Notes: a model not told the origin generated them from the sequence alone. Shown: positions 7,554 through 14,949, numbered from the stretch's first letter. The stretch is 35,595 nucleotides of DNA from Candidatus Cybelea palsarum (GCA_003166915.1 PMUK01000083.1:1-35595); one strand, 5' to 3'. A program made the numbers and translations.

Positions 7554-8203
7554 CGAGCCTTGAGTTCTGCCGCGATGAGTCTCGTGCGGCGGAGAATGGT
7601 TACGAGCGAACCCGCCGCGACGAGCGCAAGCGCGAAGGCCAGGATCTGACCGTGCCAATTCAACAGTGGTTCGAGCGTCGACAAGATGCACGCAACCGTG
7701 AGCACCGCCATTCGATGCGGCTTTGCCATCGGTCCCACGAAGTATTGGCGCGAGCCCATGGAGGCCCCGAGCAGACGAACGTAGGCCGTGAGCAGCGCCA
7801 GCATTCCCGCTAGCCAGCCCAACGGTATGCCCCATGGAAACGCGGCGAGCGAATACCCCGTCCCGAGCAAGATTGCCAAGTCCGCAAAGCGGTCCGGCAT
7901 ATCGTTGAACATCTCGCCGAGCGGCGTTCGACGGCCGCCTTCGATGGCGACCATTCCGTCGAGCATGTTGCAAAGCAGTCGCAGTTGAATCAATGCGGCC
8001 CCGGCAAGGAGCGCACCGACGCGTACGGCGCCGGTCGTCTCACCGCTCCAAAAGATCGAGCATCCGGCGGCGAGCGCGAAGACGAGACTCGCGATCGAGA
8101 TCGCATTGGGAGCAATCCCAGCGCGATCGAGCGCCCGTGCCAACGCCTTGGCCGAAGCGTGCTCGCGCGTTGCGAGTGGCCGGCGCGCAAGTTCCGTTGG
8201 CAT
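7550..8203 (-). CDS. CDP-alcohol phosphatidyltransferase-like membrane protein
   Basis: A 217-residue polytopic protein related to enzymes that move a phosphatidyl group from CDP-diacylglycerol to an alcohol. The core motif is recognisable (D82-G83-M-V-A86, G96, D104) but differs at key places: the first Asp of D-x-x-D-G is Asn79, the Arg after Ala is Ile87, and the third Asp is Asn100 (followed by Asp101). These positions normally bind metal and CDP. I have an unverified memory of a bacterial subfamily with this N-M-L-D-G-M-V-A version, so it may be a conserved variant and not damage. The ATG at 8203 has GAAAGG seven bases upstream. The stop overlaps the next gene. The alcohol substrate is unknown. 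Confidence 0.82.
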   Translation of the reverse strand: MPTELARRPLATREHASAKALARALDRAGIAPNAISIASLVFALAAGCSIFWSGETTGAVRVGALLAGAALIQLRLLCNMLDGMVAIEGGRRTPLGEMFNDMPDRFADLAILLGTGYSLAAFPWGIPLGWLAGMLALLTAYVRLLGASMGSRQYFVGPMAKPHRMAVLTVACILSTLEPLLNWHGQILAFALALVAAGSLVTILRRTRLIAAELKAR

Positions 8204-8290
8204 GCGCCGACCTTTCGTCGCGGCCGCTTGCTTTCCGGCAACGTGCGATCTCAGGAAATCTGTAGCTCCCTGCCAAAGAGTAGGTTTGTG

Positions 8291-8872
8291 ATGAAAACGA
8301 CGCTTTCGCTTACCTGTGCGCTGCAGAAGCTTTCTGGAGCGAGCACCGCGCTTGGCGCCCAACCCGAAACGTGGACCGTCGACCCGGTGCACTCCACGGC
8401 ACAGTTTACCGCGCGCCACTTTGGCATCGTTCCGGTGATCGGCACGATTCCAATCGAACAGGCATCGGTTCGGCTAAACGCAGGCTCTCAGATACCCGTT
8501 GCAGTTTCGGCCATGCTCGATGCTTCCAAGCTCGACACGCACAACGACAGGCGCGACGGCGACCTTCGCTCCGCGCACTTTTTCAACGTCGCGTCGACCC
8601 CCGAGATACGCTTCGTTAGTACGAAGATCGAAGGCACGGACCCCAAGCATTTCACGATCGTGGGCGATCTAACGATGCACGGTGAGACGCATCCGGTCGC
8701 GTTGAACGCGCAAGTCATCGCTTCGGGAAAATCGCCGCGCGGGCGATCCATTATCGCTTACGGCGCAAGTGTAACGATCGATCGTACGCAGTGGGGTATG
8801 ACCTACGGCCCGCTCATCGTCGGGAACAGCGTGGACATCTCACTAAATATTGAAGCCGACGGACCCGCCTAG
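8291..8872 (+). CDS. YceI-like lipocalin-fold protein
   Basis: A 193-residue member of the YceI family, barrel proteins that bind isoprenoid or other lipophilic molecules. Family marks are W-T-V-D-P-V-H-S-T-A-Q-F near residue 28, the D-x-R-R-D-G-D-L-R-S-A-H-F-F-N block, T-M-H-G-E-T-H-P-V and the C-terminal W-G-M-T-Y-G-P. The first 24 residues look like a signal peptide ending A-L-G-A, but its core is broken by Gln-Lys (A-L-Q-K-L), which is unusual for export. It is divergent from the phospholipid genes, with 87 bases between the starts. Its 3' end overlaps the convergent regulator gene by four bases. Confidence 0.88.
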   Translation: MKTTLSLTCALQKLSGASTALGAQPETWTVDPVHSTAQFTARHFGIVPVIGTIPIEQASVRLNAGSQIPVAVSAMLDASKLDTHNDRRDGDLRSAHFFNVASTPEIRFVSTKIEGTDPKHFTIVGDLTMHGETHPVALNAQVIASGKSPRGRSIIAYGASVTIDRTQWGMTYGPLIVGNSVDISLNIEADGPA

Positions 8873-11418
8873 AGCCCGGCGCGGATGCCAAGGAAGTCGG
8901 CCAGCGCAAGAGCCACGGCGGCCTCTTCACTCCATTGCGCGCCGAGCGCCATGAGCTTGTTGAGTCGCTCTCCGTGCGCACTTCGAAGCGCCGCGACGAC
9001 GCGCTCGTACTCTTGCTGTTCGGTATAGTCGCGTCGGACGCCAAGCGACCTCAGCCGTGCCTCGACGAAGCCAAGCAGCATGGCCGCCTGTTCCAGCTTT
9101 TTTGCCGGGCGGGGCTCGCCCGAGTCGCCCTGCAACGCCGCCGCGGCGGCGACGTGCTGGAGCACGAATGCCGTCAGCACCGGCGCGTGGATGTCGCGCG
9201 CCGCTTCCAGCGCTTGCGATGCATATTCGCGCGCATCGTCAAAACAATCGAGCGCTACGAGATATGCCGCCATATTGCTCAAGTCGGTCAACTCCGAACG
9301 GCGATTCCGAGTCGCTGCGTGGCCGGCGCGAGCCTCTTCTGCTCGATGCAACGCAGCAGCCGGGTCGCCCGCCTCAAATTCGACTTCGGCAAGATGACCG
9401 GCGATCGACGCTGCCGGCCTCTCGAGGCCAAGCGAAACGTAGAGTGTAAGCGCTTGCGCGTAGAATCGTCGGGCGCCGTCGACATCACTGCGACGCGAGC
9501 GGGCGGTCCCGAGATCACTCAATGCTAACGCCTGCAGGCGGCGATTCTCGAGGCGCTCGGCGGCAGTTAGCGCCTTGTGCAGTAGTGCTTCGCCCTTTGA
9601 ACCCTTTGCAGTGGCCGCTAGCGCGCTTCCGGCCACGTGTTCGGCGCGTGCCACCTGCAAATCGTCGAGCATGGAACCCAGCCGTAGCGCCTGTTTCGCC
9701 GATGAAAGTGACGACGCCGATTCACGAAGCGCGCCGCAGAGCTCCGCATCGGCAATATAGAGCGCAGCAAGCTCTTCGGCCGGAGTTTTTTGGGTAATCG
9801 AGTCTATCGCCGAACGAACCCAGCGTCGCCCTTCTACCGGAGAGAAGGAATACCATACTCGCGCAAGCGCTCCAGCAAGAAGGCACCCCGAGCGCAGGTC
9901 GTTGCGCCCCCCGAGCGACCAGCCGAGTGCAGCGCGGAAGTTATCGAGTTCGTCCTCGGCTTCGCGGAACCACAAACGCTCGGAAGCACCGTACCAATCC
10001 CGATCGAGCCGCTGGGCAACCGCAATAAGCGCGAGCGTGTGGCGATGTGCCAGCGTATGACGTTCGTCGCGCTTCGCCAGCTTCTCCAATGCGTATTGTC
10101 TTGTGGCCTCGAGCAGATGATAACGCGTGCTGCCGTGCGCGAAGTCGACCATGACGAGCGATTGGGCGATGAGTGACGAGAGCGACTCTAATACGTCTTG
10201 TTCTGGAATGTTTTCGTCGGAGCAGACGATCGTCGCAGTCTCCAGAGTAAAGCCGCCAGAAAAGATGGCGAGTCGATCGAAGAGCAGCCGTGCCTGCGAG
10301 GAGAGGAGCTCATAACTCCAGTCGATCACCGCGCGCATCGTTTTGTGACGCGGGACTGGCGCTTGCCGGCCTTCGATCAATACGTCAAAGACTCGATCGA
10401 GGCGATCGCAGATCTCCAGCGGTGATAGCACGCTCGCGCGGGCGGCGGCAAGCTCGAGGGCGAGGGGCAAGCCGTCGAGACGCCGGCAGATCTCGACGAC
10501 AGGTTTCACGTTTTCCGCGGTCACCTCAAAGCGCAAGTCGGCGGCGCGAACGCGGTCCGCAAAGAGGGCGACGGCCCCATACTTCAGAGCTTCGTCTGGC
10601 GACGGCAGGCTCTGCTTGGGAACGGCGAGGGAGGGGATTTGATAGGTTCGCTCGCCGTTGATGTTCAGGGCCTCTCGACTCGTCGCCAGCAAAGCGACGC
10701 TCGGGCATTCGCGTAACACCAATCCCGCTACCGCCCGCGCGTGAGAAATGACGTGTTCGCAGTTGTCGAGAATGATCAACAGACGTTTCTGCGCAAGATA
10801 CGCTACCAGCGTTTCGAGCAGAGAACGCTGCGAAGACTCTTGAACGCGCAATGCTCCTGCAAGGGCATGTGCCACCAGGGCGGGATCGTTGAGCGGGGCG
10901 AGCTCGACCAACCAGACGCCATGCGGAAACCGGCTTAGCGACCGCGCTCCAACCTCAACGGCGACGCGCGTTTTCCCGGCTCCGCCGGTTCCGACGATGC
11001 TGACGAGGGGCGACATGTCGAGTAGATCCGCGATCTCCGCAACGACCTGGTCGCGCCCGAGGAACGATGTGAGCTGTCGTGGCAGATTGTGCGCACGCTC
11101 CAGGTCTTGCTCGACGACGCGCGGGCCGCGCGAACGCTGGGCGGAAAGTTCGAGCGTCTGCCGCGCTTCTTGCGAAAGCGCGAGCGCATCGGCGATGCGC
11201 TCCAGCGTCGCGCGGTACGGCGCCTTGCGAAATCCGCGCTCTAGGGCGCTGACGGCTTGTACGCTGATGAGCGCTCGCTCTGCAAGTGTCTGCTGCGAGA
11301 GACCAGCCTGCACCCGAAACTTCTTGAGAAGGCCAGCGAGCTCGGCGGTCCTCGCCGCGTCTCGCAGAGCCGACTGCGATCGTTCCACCGGCATCCGCTC
11401 CGATGCCCCTCTCTCCAT
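8869..11418 (-). CDS. HTH/NB-ARC/TPR transcriptional regulator (STAND ATPase)
   Basis: An 849-residue regulator. Residues about 25-90 form an XRE/Cro-type helix-turn-helix (L-K-K-F-R-V-Q-A-G-L-S-Q-Q-T-L-A-E-R-A). An NB-ARC-like ATPase follows, with Walker A G-T-G-G-A-G-K-T at about 143-150, Walker B L-L-I-I-L-D-N at 213-219, the G-L-P-L-A-L-E-L-A-A-A-R motif and the M-R-A-V-I-D-W-S-Y-E-L-L segment. The C-terminal 400 residues are helical, rich in Ala and Leu, and look like TPR repeats. This is the layout of large cytoplasmic STAND switches in which TPRs sense a ligand. It lies 12 bases behind a lipoprotein gene on the same strand, so the two probably share a transcript. Target and ligand are unknown. 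Confidence 0.9.
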   Translation of the reverse strand: MERGASERMPVERSQSALRDAARTAELAGLLKKFRVQAGLSQQTLAERALISVQAVSALERGFRKAPYRATLERIADALALSQEARQTLELSAQRSRGPRVVEQDLERAHNLPRQLTSFLGRDQVVAEIADLLDMSPLVSIVGTGGAGKTRVAVEVGARSLSRFPHGVWLVELAPLNDPALVAHALAGALRVQESSQRSLLETLVAYLAQKRLLIILDNCEHVISHARAVAGLVLRECPSVALLATSREALNINGERTYQIPSLAVPKQSLPSPDEALKYGAVALFADRVRAADLRFEVTAENVKPVVEICRRLDGLPLALELAAARASVLSPLEICDRLDRVFDVLIEGRQAPVPRHKTMRAVIDWSYELLSSQARLLFDRLAIFSGGFTLETATIVCSDENIPEQDVLESLSSLIAQSLVMVDFAHGSTRYHLLEATRQYALEKLAKRDERHTLAHRHTLALIAVAQRLDRDWYGASERLWFREAEDELDNFRAALGWSLGGRNDLRSGCLLAGALARVWYSFSPVEGRRWVRSAIDSITQKTPAEELAALYIADAELCGALRESASSLSSAKQALRLGSMLDDLQVARAEHVAGSALAATAKGSKGEALLHKALTAAERLENRRLQALALSDLGTARSRRSDVDGARRFYAQALTLYVSLGLERPAASIAGHLAEVEFEAGDPAAALHRAEEARAGHAATRNRRSELTDLSNMAAYLVALDCFDDAREYASQALEAARDIHAPVLTAFVLQHVAAAAALQGDSGEPRPAKKLEQAAMLLGFVEARLRSLGVRRDYTEQQEYERVVAALRSAHGERLNKLMALGAQWSEEAAVALALADFLGIRAGL

Positions 11419-11430
11419 GCGCTCCGCGCT

Positions 11431-12387
11431 CTAACTACCCGGTGCGGGCGCGATTCCGATTGGCGGGTCGGTCAGTCCGCCGAGTATATCCAGGATGTAC
11501 TCGATTAAGCCCTGGAGGTTCACCGCATCGATGTACCCGGCGGCATCGGCGACCCATAGATTCTGGGCCTTGGCGTTATCGAAGTTTATGTTCGCCGGAA
11601 GGATGAGACCGCCGAGGACGACTGGTGTAAAGATGCTGCACGAGGACGGCCCCTTGCACTTAAAGATGCCGAGCAGTTGATCCACGTAATACAGGTTGCC
11701 GCTACGGTCGAAGGCCAGTCCGCCGGCCAACAAAATTCCAGACTTAAAGAGCGTGCCGCTACCGTCGCAGCCCGCGAACTCCACGATCGATCCCGTCAAC
11801 CTCTTGGGATCGTTGAAGCTCCAGTAGCAGTTGCCGTTTGAATCGATTGCGATACCCTCGCCTTGGATCGGATCGCTTCCATAGGTGAGTGTGCGCGACG
11901 GTTTCCGTCGCTGGTTCAGATAGACGCTCACGCTTCCCGCGCCCCTACCGGTGGTCGAGCCGTTCGAAACGGCGACCAGCCGCGCATTGGCAGAGGCATC
12001 GACATTGACGGGAACTTCTCCGTCATCGCGCAGCGTTGCCTCGGGGCCTTTGGGTCCCTTACGCGTCGTGCGATAAACGAGGATGTTTGAAGCTCCGGAA
12101 TTGGCGATGTACCACCGGCCATCGGCTGTCGTCACCATGCCCAGCGGGGTCGAGAATCCCGAAGTCAGCGTTTCATAGGACGTCAGCGTGCCGTTTCTCT
12201 TATGCTTGTAGACCACAACCTCGTTGTTGGAGGGCTGCGACGAGTACATCCAATCGTTGCCGTAAGAGTGGTCCGCCGGCGCGGCGAAGTGGGACGCCGT
12301 CGGGGCAACGGGCGGACCTTGCGCACATCCACTCGCTGCGACCGCGATCGCCAAAGGCACGAGTCGTCGAGCCAAAAAGCTAGACAC
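11431..12387 (-). CDS. Lipoprotein, probable NHL/SMP-30-like beta-propeller
   Basis: A 318-residue predicted lipoprotein: Arg-Arg followed by a hydrophobic stretch and a lipobox A-A-S-G-C with Cys21. The body has repeating short strands of the type G-M-V-T-T-A-D-G-R-W-Y-I-A-N-S, G-I-A-I-D-S-N-G-N-C-Y-W-S and G-L-A-F-D-R-S-G-N-L-Y-Y-V-D, as in NHL or SMP-30-like six-bladed propellers. No catalytic residues can be assigned. The start is a GTG at 12387 with no strong Shine-Dalgarno sequence. The next gene on the strand, 12 bases on, is the NB-ARC regulator. A structural or binding role at the outer membrane is likely, but the function is not known. Confidence 0.8.
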   Translation of the reverse strand: MSSFLARRLVPLAIAVAASGCAQGPPVAPTASHFAAPADHSYGNDWMYSSQPSNNEVVVYKHKRNGTLTSYETLTSGFSTPLGMVTTADGRWYIANSGASNILVYRTTRKGPKGPEATLRDDGEVPVNVDASANARLVAVSNGSTTGRGAGSVSVYLNQRRKPSRTLTYGSDPIQGEGIAIDSNGNCYWSFNDPKRLTGSIVEFAGCDGSGTLFKSGILLAGGLAFDRSGNLYYVDQLLGIFKCKGPSSCSIFTPVVLGGLILPANINFDNAKAQNLWVADAAGYIDAVNLQGLIEYILDILGGLTDPPIGIAPAPGS

Positions 12388-12508
12388 CAGGTGGTACGTT
12401 CATCCCATACTTCGCTTAGTCCTAGCCAGAATTGGTCGCCTAGGTAACAGCCATACGCCCGCCGCCTTGCCTCCTCCCGGGGTCCATCCCACAACTGCGC
12501 GTGAAATT

Positions 12509-12540
12509 AAAAGAAGGCCCGCCGCGGCGAGCCTTCTTTT
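12509..12540 (-). terminator. Rho-independent terminator after the small lipoprotein gene
   Basis: A ten-base stem, AAAAGAAGGC with GCCTTCTTTT, encloses a GC-rich 12-base loop. Read on the minus strand the hairpin runs into a T-rich tract (TTCTTTTAATTT). It begins 23 bases past the stop of the gene at 12563-13006. Because both arms carry A/T runs it could also stop plus-strand transcripts. Confidence 0.82.
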
Positions 12541-12562
12541 GGATTTCATTGGGTTGTCTTTG

Positions 12563-13006
12563 CTAGAGAATGACCTTCACCCTCACCCTCAAGCTATGTT
12601 TCTTCTTGGCGTCTGTCACGACGAAAGACCCGCTGCCGATGACCGCACCGAGGATGGTGAAGGTCGTCGCTCGCGTTCCACTCGAGGGCGTGATGACGAT
12701 TATTCCCTTCGTATCGTTCTTGAGGGTGAACGTTCCATCGCCATAGCCTTCTTCTCTAAACTTGCAGTCGAGAATACCCAAGAGGACGATACGCACGTGT
12801 TTGCCGCAGGACGAAACGATCTCTACTTTCTCGTGCTTCTTATCCGGCGCGGCTAAACCCGTACCCAGTTGTGGCGCCGAAAGGGAGGTCGATGCTGTGG
12901 GCACGTAGCTCGAGCCCCCGGGTGATTGCCCGTGGCAGGCTACCATGCTCAACGAAAAGGCTGCCGCTCCGGCAGCGACAGCGATTCGTTTAAAATTGAA
13001 CGTCAT
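12563..13006 (-). CDS. Small predicted lipoprotein, unknown function
   Basis: A 147-residue protein with a signal peptide and a lipobox (S-M-V-A-C, Cys24). After a Ser/Pro/Thr-rich linker of about 30 residues comes a compact domain of alternating hydrophobic strands with two cysteines (S-S-C-G-K and L-D-C-K) and a final Lys/Arg-rich strand. I do not recognise a family. AAAGGAG lies eight bases before the ATG at 13006, the clearest ribosome binding site nearby, and a strong terminator follows, so it is a monocistronic and probably well-expressed gene. An Ig-like or beta-sandwich fold is a guess from the strand pattern. Confidence 0.75.
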   Translation of the reverse strand: MTFNFKRIAVAAGAAAFSLSMVACHGQSPGGSSYVPTASTSLSAPQLGTGLAAPDKKHEKVEIVSSCGKHVRIVLLGILDCKFREEGYGDGTFTLKNDTKGIIVITPSSGTRATTFTILGAVIGSGSFVVTDAKKKHSLRVRVKVIL

Positions 13007-13029
13007 AAAGTTGCTCCTTTGTTGTTGTC

Positions 13030-13750
13030 GCTCGAGCTTTGCATGATGTCGAGGGAGACGTCGAGCGGACTCTCTCGCGGACGTAGCTAGTCGAGAATAT
13101 CGAATTCGCGATGTCCGTCTGCATTAAGTAGTCGATGGAACCAAGACTTTTTCTATCCGAAGCTGCACGGTCGTCATGTCGGCAGCGGACAGCTCCCGGC
13201 CGGGAGCCCAAGTGAGTAGGCCCAGACGTCGGGCGAAAGCGGCGTTCTAAATAAACTTACACGCCGTATATTTCCAGCGACATGAGCGAAGAAAGGCTGG
13301 TCTTCTTCACTTCGACTCCTCATTCGATGGATGCACGCCCGATGTGTAAGCACGCAATCAGGTTAGCGTAGCAGCCGAGGGCCGCCCATATACAGCCGTT
13401 ACTGTATCAGAAAACTGTATGGGTCAGGACGTCGCAGACGTTCTCGTCGCGATAGATGTAAGATCTCGCTGCCGGTCTGTTCAGCCACGTAAAGAAGGGG
13501 CCCACTCGTGCTGGCGGGTGAGAGCCATCCGGCCGGCGCGAGCCCTTCCCGCGGTGCCGGCAGCGGCGTACCTTCTGCCGTGGAGAGGTAGCTAACTGGA
13601 GATTGGTCTCCCCGTCGACGAGCAGTGGGATTCGTTCGCCAGAACTTGCGGTGCATCTGCGAAGTTTGTAAAGATCGGAAGGCTGAAACGCTGGAAATCG
13701 GGCACTTTTCGGCGGCACCAAGCGTGAATTACCTGTCATCTTGACGATTT
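13030..13750. other. Long stretch without an intact gene
   Basis: No frame here gives a protein I can support. The part nearest 13007 must hold the promoter and leader of the small lipoprotein, although I could not pick a convincing -35/-10 pair. The stretch 13260-13400 shows nothing I recognise. The part from about 13400 to 13560 has a possible gene remnant, listed separately. Inverted repeats begin at 13759. Confidence 0.5.
13399..13739 (-). pseudogene. Possible decayed beta-propeller fragment
   Basis: On the minus strand one frame reads G-P-L-L-Y-V-A-E-Q-T-G-S-E-I and a second frame continues at the same place with Y-I-Y-R-D-E-N-V. Joined by one frameshift near 13460, this resembles the first blade of the propeller-like lipoproteins (a Y-V-A-D/E-x-x-x-N-x-I-x-I-Y pattern). 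Neither frame alone makes a plausible protein, and both are rich in Arg and Pro. This is a pattern reading by eye and may be coincidence. Confidence 0.22.
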
Positions 13751-13758
13751 TAGGGTCT

Positions 13759-13784
13759 CATTGTGCCAGCTGGATGGCACAATG
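13759..13784. repeat. Perfect 10-base inverted repeat
   Basis: CATTGTGCCA and TGGCACAATG are exact reverse complements separated by six bases (GCTGGA). It lies seven bases from the ssb terminator hairpin and on the far side from ssb. It could be a second terminator stem, an RNA-stabilising hairpin or a protein-binding site. Confidence 0.6.
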
Positions 13785-13790
13785 AAGAAA

Positions 13791-13817
13791 GCCCGGCTAA
13801 GTTGCCGGGCCCTCTTT
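13791..13817 (-). terminator. Rho-independent terminator of rpsF-ssb
   Basis: GCCCGGC and GCCGGGC form a seven-base stem with loop TAAGTT. On the minus strand it is followed by TTTCTTC, on the plus strand by CCTCTTTT, so it may work in both directions. It lies about 75 bases past the ssb stop and is the best end point for the rpsF-ssb transcript. Confidence 0.72.
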
Positions 13818-13827
13818 TACCAGCGCC

Positions 13828-13868
13828 CTGTCAAGCTTTTCAGCCCATCGAGCTGATTATCTTGACAG
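13828..13868. repeat. Imperfect hairpin in the ssb 3' region
   Basis: CTGTCAAG at 13828-13835 pairs with CTTGACAG at 13861-13868, with CAGC/GCTG able to pair inside the 25-base loop. It sits between the ssb stop and the terminator hairpin, so it would be part of the ssb 3' untranslated RNA. Confidence 0.45.
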
Positions 13869-13886
13869 TTACACTTTTAGTAGGTC

Positions 13887-14360
13887 TCAGAACGGAATTT
13901 CGTCGTCGAGTTCGTCTACCGTGCTGTCGGCAGCGCGCGCGGACGAACTGACGGCGGGCGCGCTGCTGCGACCTCCGTTGAGGCCACCGTGGTCGCCTGA
14001 GTCGCCATCGTCGCGACGCGAGGAGAGCATTTGCATTCCCGAGATGACGACTTCGGTCGCTTGACGGCGAATCGGCTGACCGGCGTCGTCCTTTAGCTTG
14101 CTATCGTCGTAGGAGCGGATCGAGAGCCGGCCCTCGACGAGCACGGGACTGCCCTTCTTGAGATACGTGTTGCAGGTCTCGGCGAGCCGTTCCCAAGCGA
14201 CGATGTCAACGTACATCGTATCTTCGGGCTTCGCGTCGCGCTTGTTCGGATTGACCGCGATGCGAAACTTCGTGACCGGTGAGCCGGAGTTGATATAACG
14301 AATCTCCGGATCGCGCGTCAGGTTCCCGACTAGGATTACTTTGTTGAACGAAGCTGCCAT
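13887..14360 (-). CDS. ssb: Single-stranded DNA-binding protein
   Basis: A 157-residue SSB that coats single-stranded DNA during replication and repair. The OB-fold N-terminus (N-K-V-I-L-V-G-N-L-T-R-D-P-E-I-R-Y) is typical, as is the W-E-R-L-A-E-T-C block. A Gly/Ser/Asp-rich linker follows, and the acidic tip D-D-E-I-P-F is the docking site for partner proteins. It lies downstream of rpsF on the same strand, as in many bacteria. The usual next genes rpsR and rplI are absent: a terminator follows at 13791-13817. The 150 bases between rpsF and ssb hold a palindromic repeat. Confidence 0.97.
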   Translation of the reverse strand: MAASFNKVILVGNLTRDPEIRYINSGSPVTKFRIAVNPNKRDAKPEDTMYVDIVAWERLAETCNTYLKKGSPVLVEGRLSIRSYDDSKLKDDAGQPIRRQATEVVISGMQMLSSRRDDGDSGDHGGLNGGRSSAPAVSSSARAADSTVDELDDEIPF

Positions 14361-14402
14361 ACCTTACTCTCTTTCACCAAATGCAAACCCCTTACAGACC
14401 AT

Positions 14403-14437
14403 CCTTCGACGGAGCCTGTCCCGAGCGCAGTCGAAGG
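14403..14437. repeat. Dispersed GC palindrome between rpsF and ssb
   Basis: CCTTCGAC at 14403-14410 and GTCGAAGG at 14430-14437 are exact inverted repeats around a 19-base centre containing GAGCCTGTCCCGAG. The element resembles repeats seen across several uncultured phyla that leave C-P-E-R-S-R-R or S-T-G-S-G-Q in translated sequences. A related copy is at 30726-30744, inside the helicase gene. It sits in the 5' leader of ssb in the rpsF-ssb transcript. Confidence 0.7.
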
Positions 14438-14510
14438 GCCCGGATGAGACTGCCCGTGGTCCAATGCCTAGCTAATACCATCCCAAAGTGTCACCAGTGT
14501 GGCATAGATG

Positions 14511-14867
14511 TTATGAAAAGGATGCGCTTTGCGGCTGCGGCGGAGCGGCGGCGGCCAGCACCGCCATATGGGTCAGCATCTTTGCATCGAGCCGAACGAT
14601 AAGCGCTCGCAATACGTCCTCATGCAGTTTGAGCAGGCGGTCGAGCTCCTTGGAGACGCTGGGACCGCCCTTGAACTGCATCACGACGTAGGTGCCTTCG
14701 CGGGCGTCCTTGATCTCGTAGGCTAGCCGCTTCTTGCCCAGGCGCTCGACGGCCGTGACCTCGCCACCCTGTCCCTTGACGATCTCGGCGATGGCGTTGG
14801 CGCGTTCTTCGACTTCGTTCTCTTCGAGCGAAGGACGCAAAATGTAGGTTACCTCGTAATCGGTCAT
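14511..14867 (-). CDS. rpsF: 30S ribosomal protein S6
   Basis: A 118-residue S6, which binds 16S rRNA together with S18 in the platform of the small subunit. The N-terminus Y-E-V-T-Y-I-L-R-P-S-L, the G-K-K-R-L-A-Y-E-I-K block and the Y-V-V-M-Q-F-K-G strand are standard. The tail of about 15 residues is Ala/Pro/Gln-rich. AAGG lies eight bases before the ATG at 14867. A promoter with an overlapping inverted repeat lies in the 82-base gap to the divergent phosphoesterase gene. It is followed by ssb after a 150-base spacer that includes a palindromic repeat. Confidence 0.96.
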   Translation of the reverse strand: MTDYEVTYILRPSLEENEVEERANAIAEIVKGQGGEVTAVERLGKKRLAYEIKDAREGTYVVMQFKGGPSVSKELDRLLKLHEDVLRALIVRLDAKMLTHMAVLAAAAPPQPQSASFS

Positions 14868-14895
14868 GAGGCTACCTTCGAGCCGGTCATTGACG

Positions 14896-14921
14896 CACTC
14901 CTACCTGCAACTATAGGAGTG
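14896..14921. promoter_or_regulatory. Inverted repeat overlapping the rpsF promoter
   Basis: CACTCCTA at 14896-14903 and TAGGAGTG at 14914-14921 are perfect inverted repeats ten bases apart. One arm overlaps the proposed -10 box of rpsF and the other covers the expected start of transcription, so it could be an operator for either divergent gene or a leader hairpin. Confidence 0.45.
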
Positions 14922-14939
14922 GCGCACTGCCTTTGGAAA
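14910..14939 (-). promoter_or_regulatory. Likely sigma-70-type promoter of rpsF-ssb
   Basis: On the minus strand TTTCCA (14939-14934, four of six matches to TTGACA) and TATAGT (14915-14910, five of six to TATAAT) are 18 bases apart, about 43 bases before the rpsF start codon. Confidence 0.5.
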
Positions 14940-14949
14940 GAACCGAAGA

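Noticed and set aside
12990-13211. A 73-codon minus-strand frame upstream of the small lipoprotein
   Set aside because: It overlaps the lipoprotein start and its ribosome binding site and has no recognisable sequence; more likely leader DNA.
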